Assembly (NCBI GenBank): GCA_949289625.1
Contig: CASEPH010000174.1
Location: 1 to 13,853, forward strand
Source of the DNA: an uncultured Clostridia bacterium
Lineage (GTDB): Bacteria > Bacillota_A > Clostridia > Oscillospirales > Oscillospiraceae
DNA length: 13,853 nucleotides
Direction of reading: 5' to 3'
Both the position numbers and the translations under genes were made by a program. Shown here piece after piece: positions 12,905 through 13,853 of the stretch. Position 1 is the first letter of the stretch; every line of letters begins with the position of its first letter. The notes beneath the pieces are model-generated. The model was not told the origin of the DNA. It did not search any database and saw only the letters and a list, made by a program, of their open reading frames with translations.

Positions 12905-13462
12905 ATGATGTACTTATCAAAGGGGCTGCCAGTACCGGCACAGGATGAAATCGTTCGTGTATCCCACAGCGGCAAGATCTTCGCGTTGGGACCGGAGATG
13001 GCGGGCCTTTGGGAAGCAGCTAGACTGGCGCCAAAGCCGGTTCCGCCGCAGAAAGTTCGTTATATTGAGTGCCTGGAGAAGGCAGGCCTTGTCGTAACAA
13101 CCAAGGAAGAGGGATGGCTAGCTTTATACCAACTCTTTGCCGGGAGCATTATCTGTCCCCTGCCGGAGGGTGACGGACGGCCTTTGCAGATGACACAAGA
13201 CAGCCGTGTCTGGTGCTGGATCCAGTGCGCTGGCCTGCGACTTTCCGCCAGTGAATTGGTTCGGCTGGAGGAGCAGGGGACAGAGCCCACACCAGAACTA
13301 CTCGGGGAAGAGGGACGACAGGCACTGACCGAAAAGATCTACTCTGCCGAGACGATTCAGGACGGTGTTTTGGAATATGACATGGAACACTCCCAAGCAA
13401 GGGATGGACTGGTTGCTGTACTCTTACGTCTCCTGCAATCAGGCAGTCTGTTTTTGGTATAG
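12905..13462 (+). CDS. Hypothetical 185-aa protein, partner of the zinc-ribbon gene
   Basis: Not recognised. I chose ATG 12905 because GGGGTG (12893-12898) lies six bases upstream; ATG 12908 is nearly as good, and the GTG at 12851 has no SD. The N-terminal part (about 1-70) is beta-strand then helix, G-P-E-M-A-G-L-W-E-A-A, and R-Y-I-E-C-L-E-K-A-G-L-V, with the rhythm of a winged-helix fold. The C-terminal half is helical (S-A-S-E-L-V-R-L-E-E-Q-G and L-V-A-V-L-L-R-L-L-Q). No membrane helix is present. It sits 56 bases after the zinc-ribbon gene and 14 bases before the membrane-protein gene, so the three form one unit. Confidence 0.75.
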   Translation: MMYLSKGLPVPAQDEIVRVSHSGKIFALGPEMAGLWEAARLAPKPVPPQKVRYIECLEKAGLVVTTKEEGWLALYQLFAGSIICPLPEGDGRPLQMTQDSRVWCWIQCAGLRLSASELVRLEEQGTEPTPELLGEEGRQALTEKIYSAETIQDGVLEYDMEHSQARDGLVAVLLRLLQSGSLFLV

Positions 13463-13476
13463 GAGGGGAGAGGACA

Positions 13477-13853
13477 ATGAAACAGGACTGGAAACTGCTT
13501 CCTCCGGCGCTGCAGCACCATATGTTCATACAGATGGGTCTGGCGCTGTTATGCCTCATTCTGGCGATTGGGGCTTTGGTATTTGTCTCTTTCACAGTAT
13601 CCATCCCATTTCTTTTAGGCGCTTCGGTACTGACCATCAGCGCGGCTCGCCTATACCGTACAGGGATGAGGGGACAGTATCTCATACTCAAAGGTGTCAT
13701 TCTGAAGGTGGAGCGAACTTCCCTGCGCCAGCGGCCCAAATCCATTCTGCTAGAGACAAATGGGAAGGCTCTTTTGGTCATGCTCAGGAACAGGCATACC
13801 TCTGTCCGGGAGGGTGATGTAGTGACTTTGTATATCGCAGATACCGCTCCGCT
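13477..13853 (+). CDS. Two-helix membrane protein, cut by the window end
   Basis: ATG 13477 follows the AGGAGGGGAGAGG SD (13461-13473). The frame is open to the last base of the window (125 codons so far). Residues about 16-37 (F-I-Q-M-G-L-A-L-L-C-L) and 40-57 (V-S-I-P-F-L-L-G-A-S) are two adjacent hydrophobic helices with a very short turn between them. Then comes a positively charged A-A-R-L-Y-R-T-G-M-R-G and a beta-rich soluble part (Y-L-I-L-K-G-V-I-L-K-V-E). By the positive-inside rule both ends face the cytoplasm. No family recognised. It is the third gene of the zinc-ribbon unit. Confidence 0.7.
   Translation, partial: MKQDWKLLPPALQHHMFIQMGLALLCLILAIGALVFVSFTVSIPFLLGASVLTISAARLYRTGMRGQYLILKGVILKVERTSLRQRPKSILLETNGKALLVMLRNRHTSVREGDVVTLYIADTAP

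Overview
The window looks like the inside of an integrative conjugative element or similar mobile island from a Gram-positive gut-type Clostridia (Bacillota; Oscillospiraceae or Lachnospiraceae-like). Base composition is near 50% G+C with A+T-rich promoters, Shine-Dalgarno (SD) sequences are strong (AGGAGG types), and intrinsic terminators are many and well formed. Gene content fits accessory mobile DNA: DUF4314, DUF4241, a SLOG-type protein, a small XRE regulator, a YodL-like protein, a methylase-like remnant, a second-copy-type NAD+ DNA ligase, a CxxCxxCC protein, and a zinc-ribbon membrane protein. No tRNA, rRNA, CRISPR array, insertion sequence, integrase, relaxase or attachment site was seen, so the mobile-element assignment is inference. 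Taxonomy below the class level is a guess.

Left part (1-4280, + strand): a 378-residue GGRW-motif protein ends at a terminator. Next is a decayed N6-methylase-like gene (one frameshift, one stop), then DUF4314, then an unusual 467-residue protein joining an ADP-ribosyltransferase-like segment to an HD phosphohydrolase-like domain, closed by a long perfect terminator. A solitary 100-residue gene with its own promoter and terminator follows. Middle (4281-5470): a SLOG-type gene (- strand) and an XRE regulator (+ strand) diverge from an A+T-rich promoter region that carries a perfect 10-bp inverted repeat.

Centre (5430-8500): a four-gene - strand operon (hypothetical, CxxC hypothetical, YodL-like, DUF4241) is tightly coupled and ends at a bidirectional terminator. 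It diverges from a + strand operon (75-residue protein, NAD+ ligase, YkgJ-type protein, 266-residue conserved protein). The 520-base gap between them is the most unusual part. Two back-to-back promoters with the same -35 box (TTGCAT, 17-bp spacer) each feed a leader with the same order of elements: AGTATC, 3 nt, a hairpin, 3 nt, GTTG(A)CCGTGTTTC, then two intrinsic terminators in a row before the first gene. This suggests a pair of related antitermination or attenuation leaders that switch the two operons together.

Right end (12375-13853): a strong promoter overlapping the end of the previous gene starts a third unit: a zinc-ribbon/one-membrane-helix protein, a 185-residue unknown protein, and a two-helix membrane protein cut by the window end. 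The right-hand genes probably serve DNA processing (ligase) and an envelope or conjugation-related function; the left and middle cargo (ART-HD, SLOG/XRE, methylase remnant) has the flavour of nucleotide-based defence or conflict genes, which is inference only.
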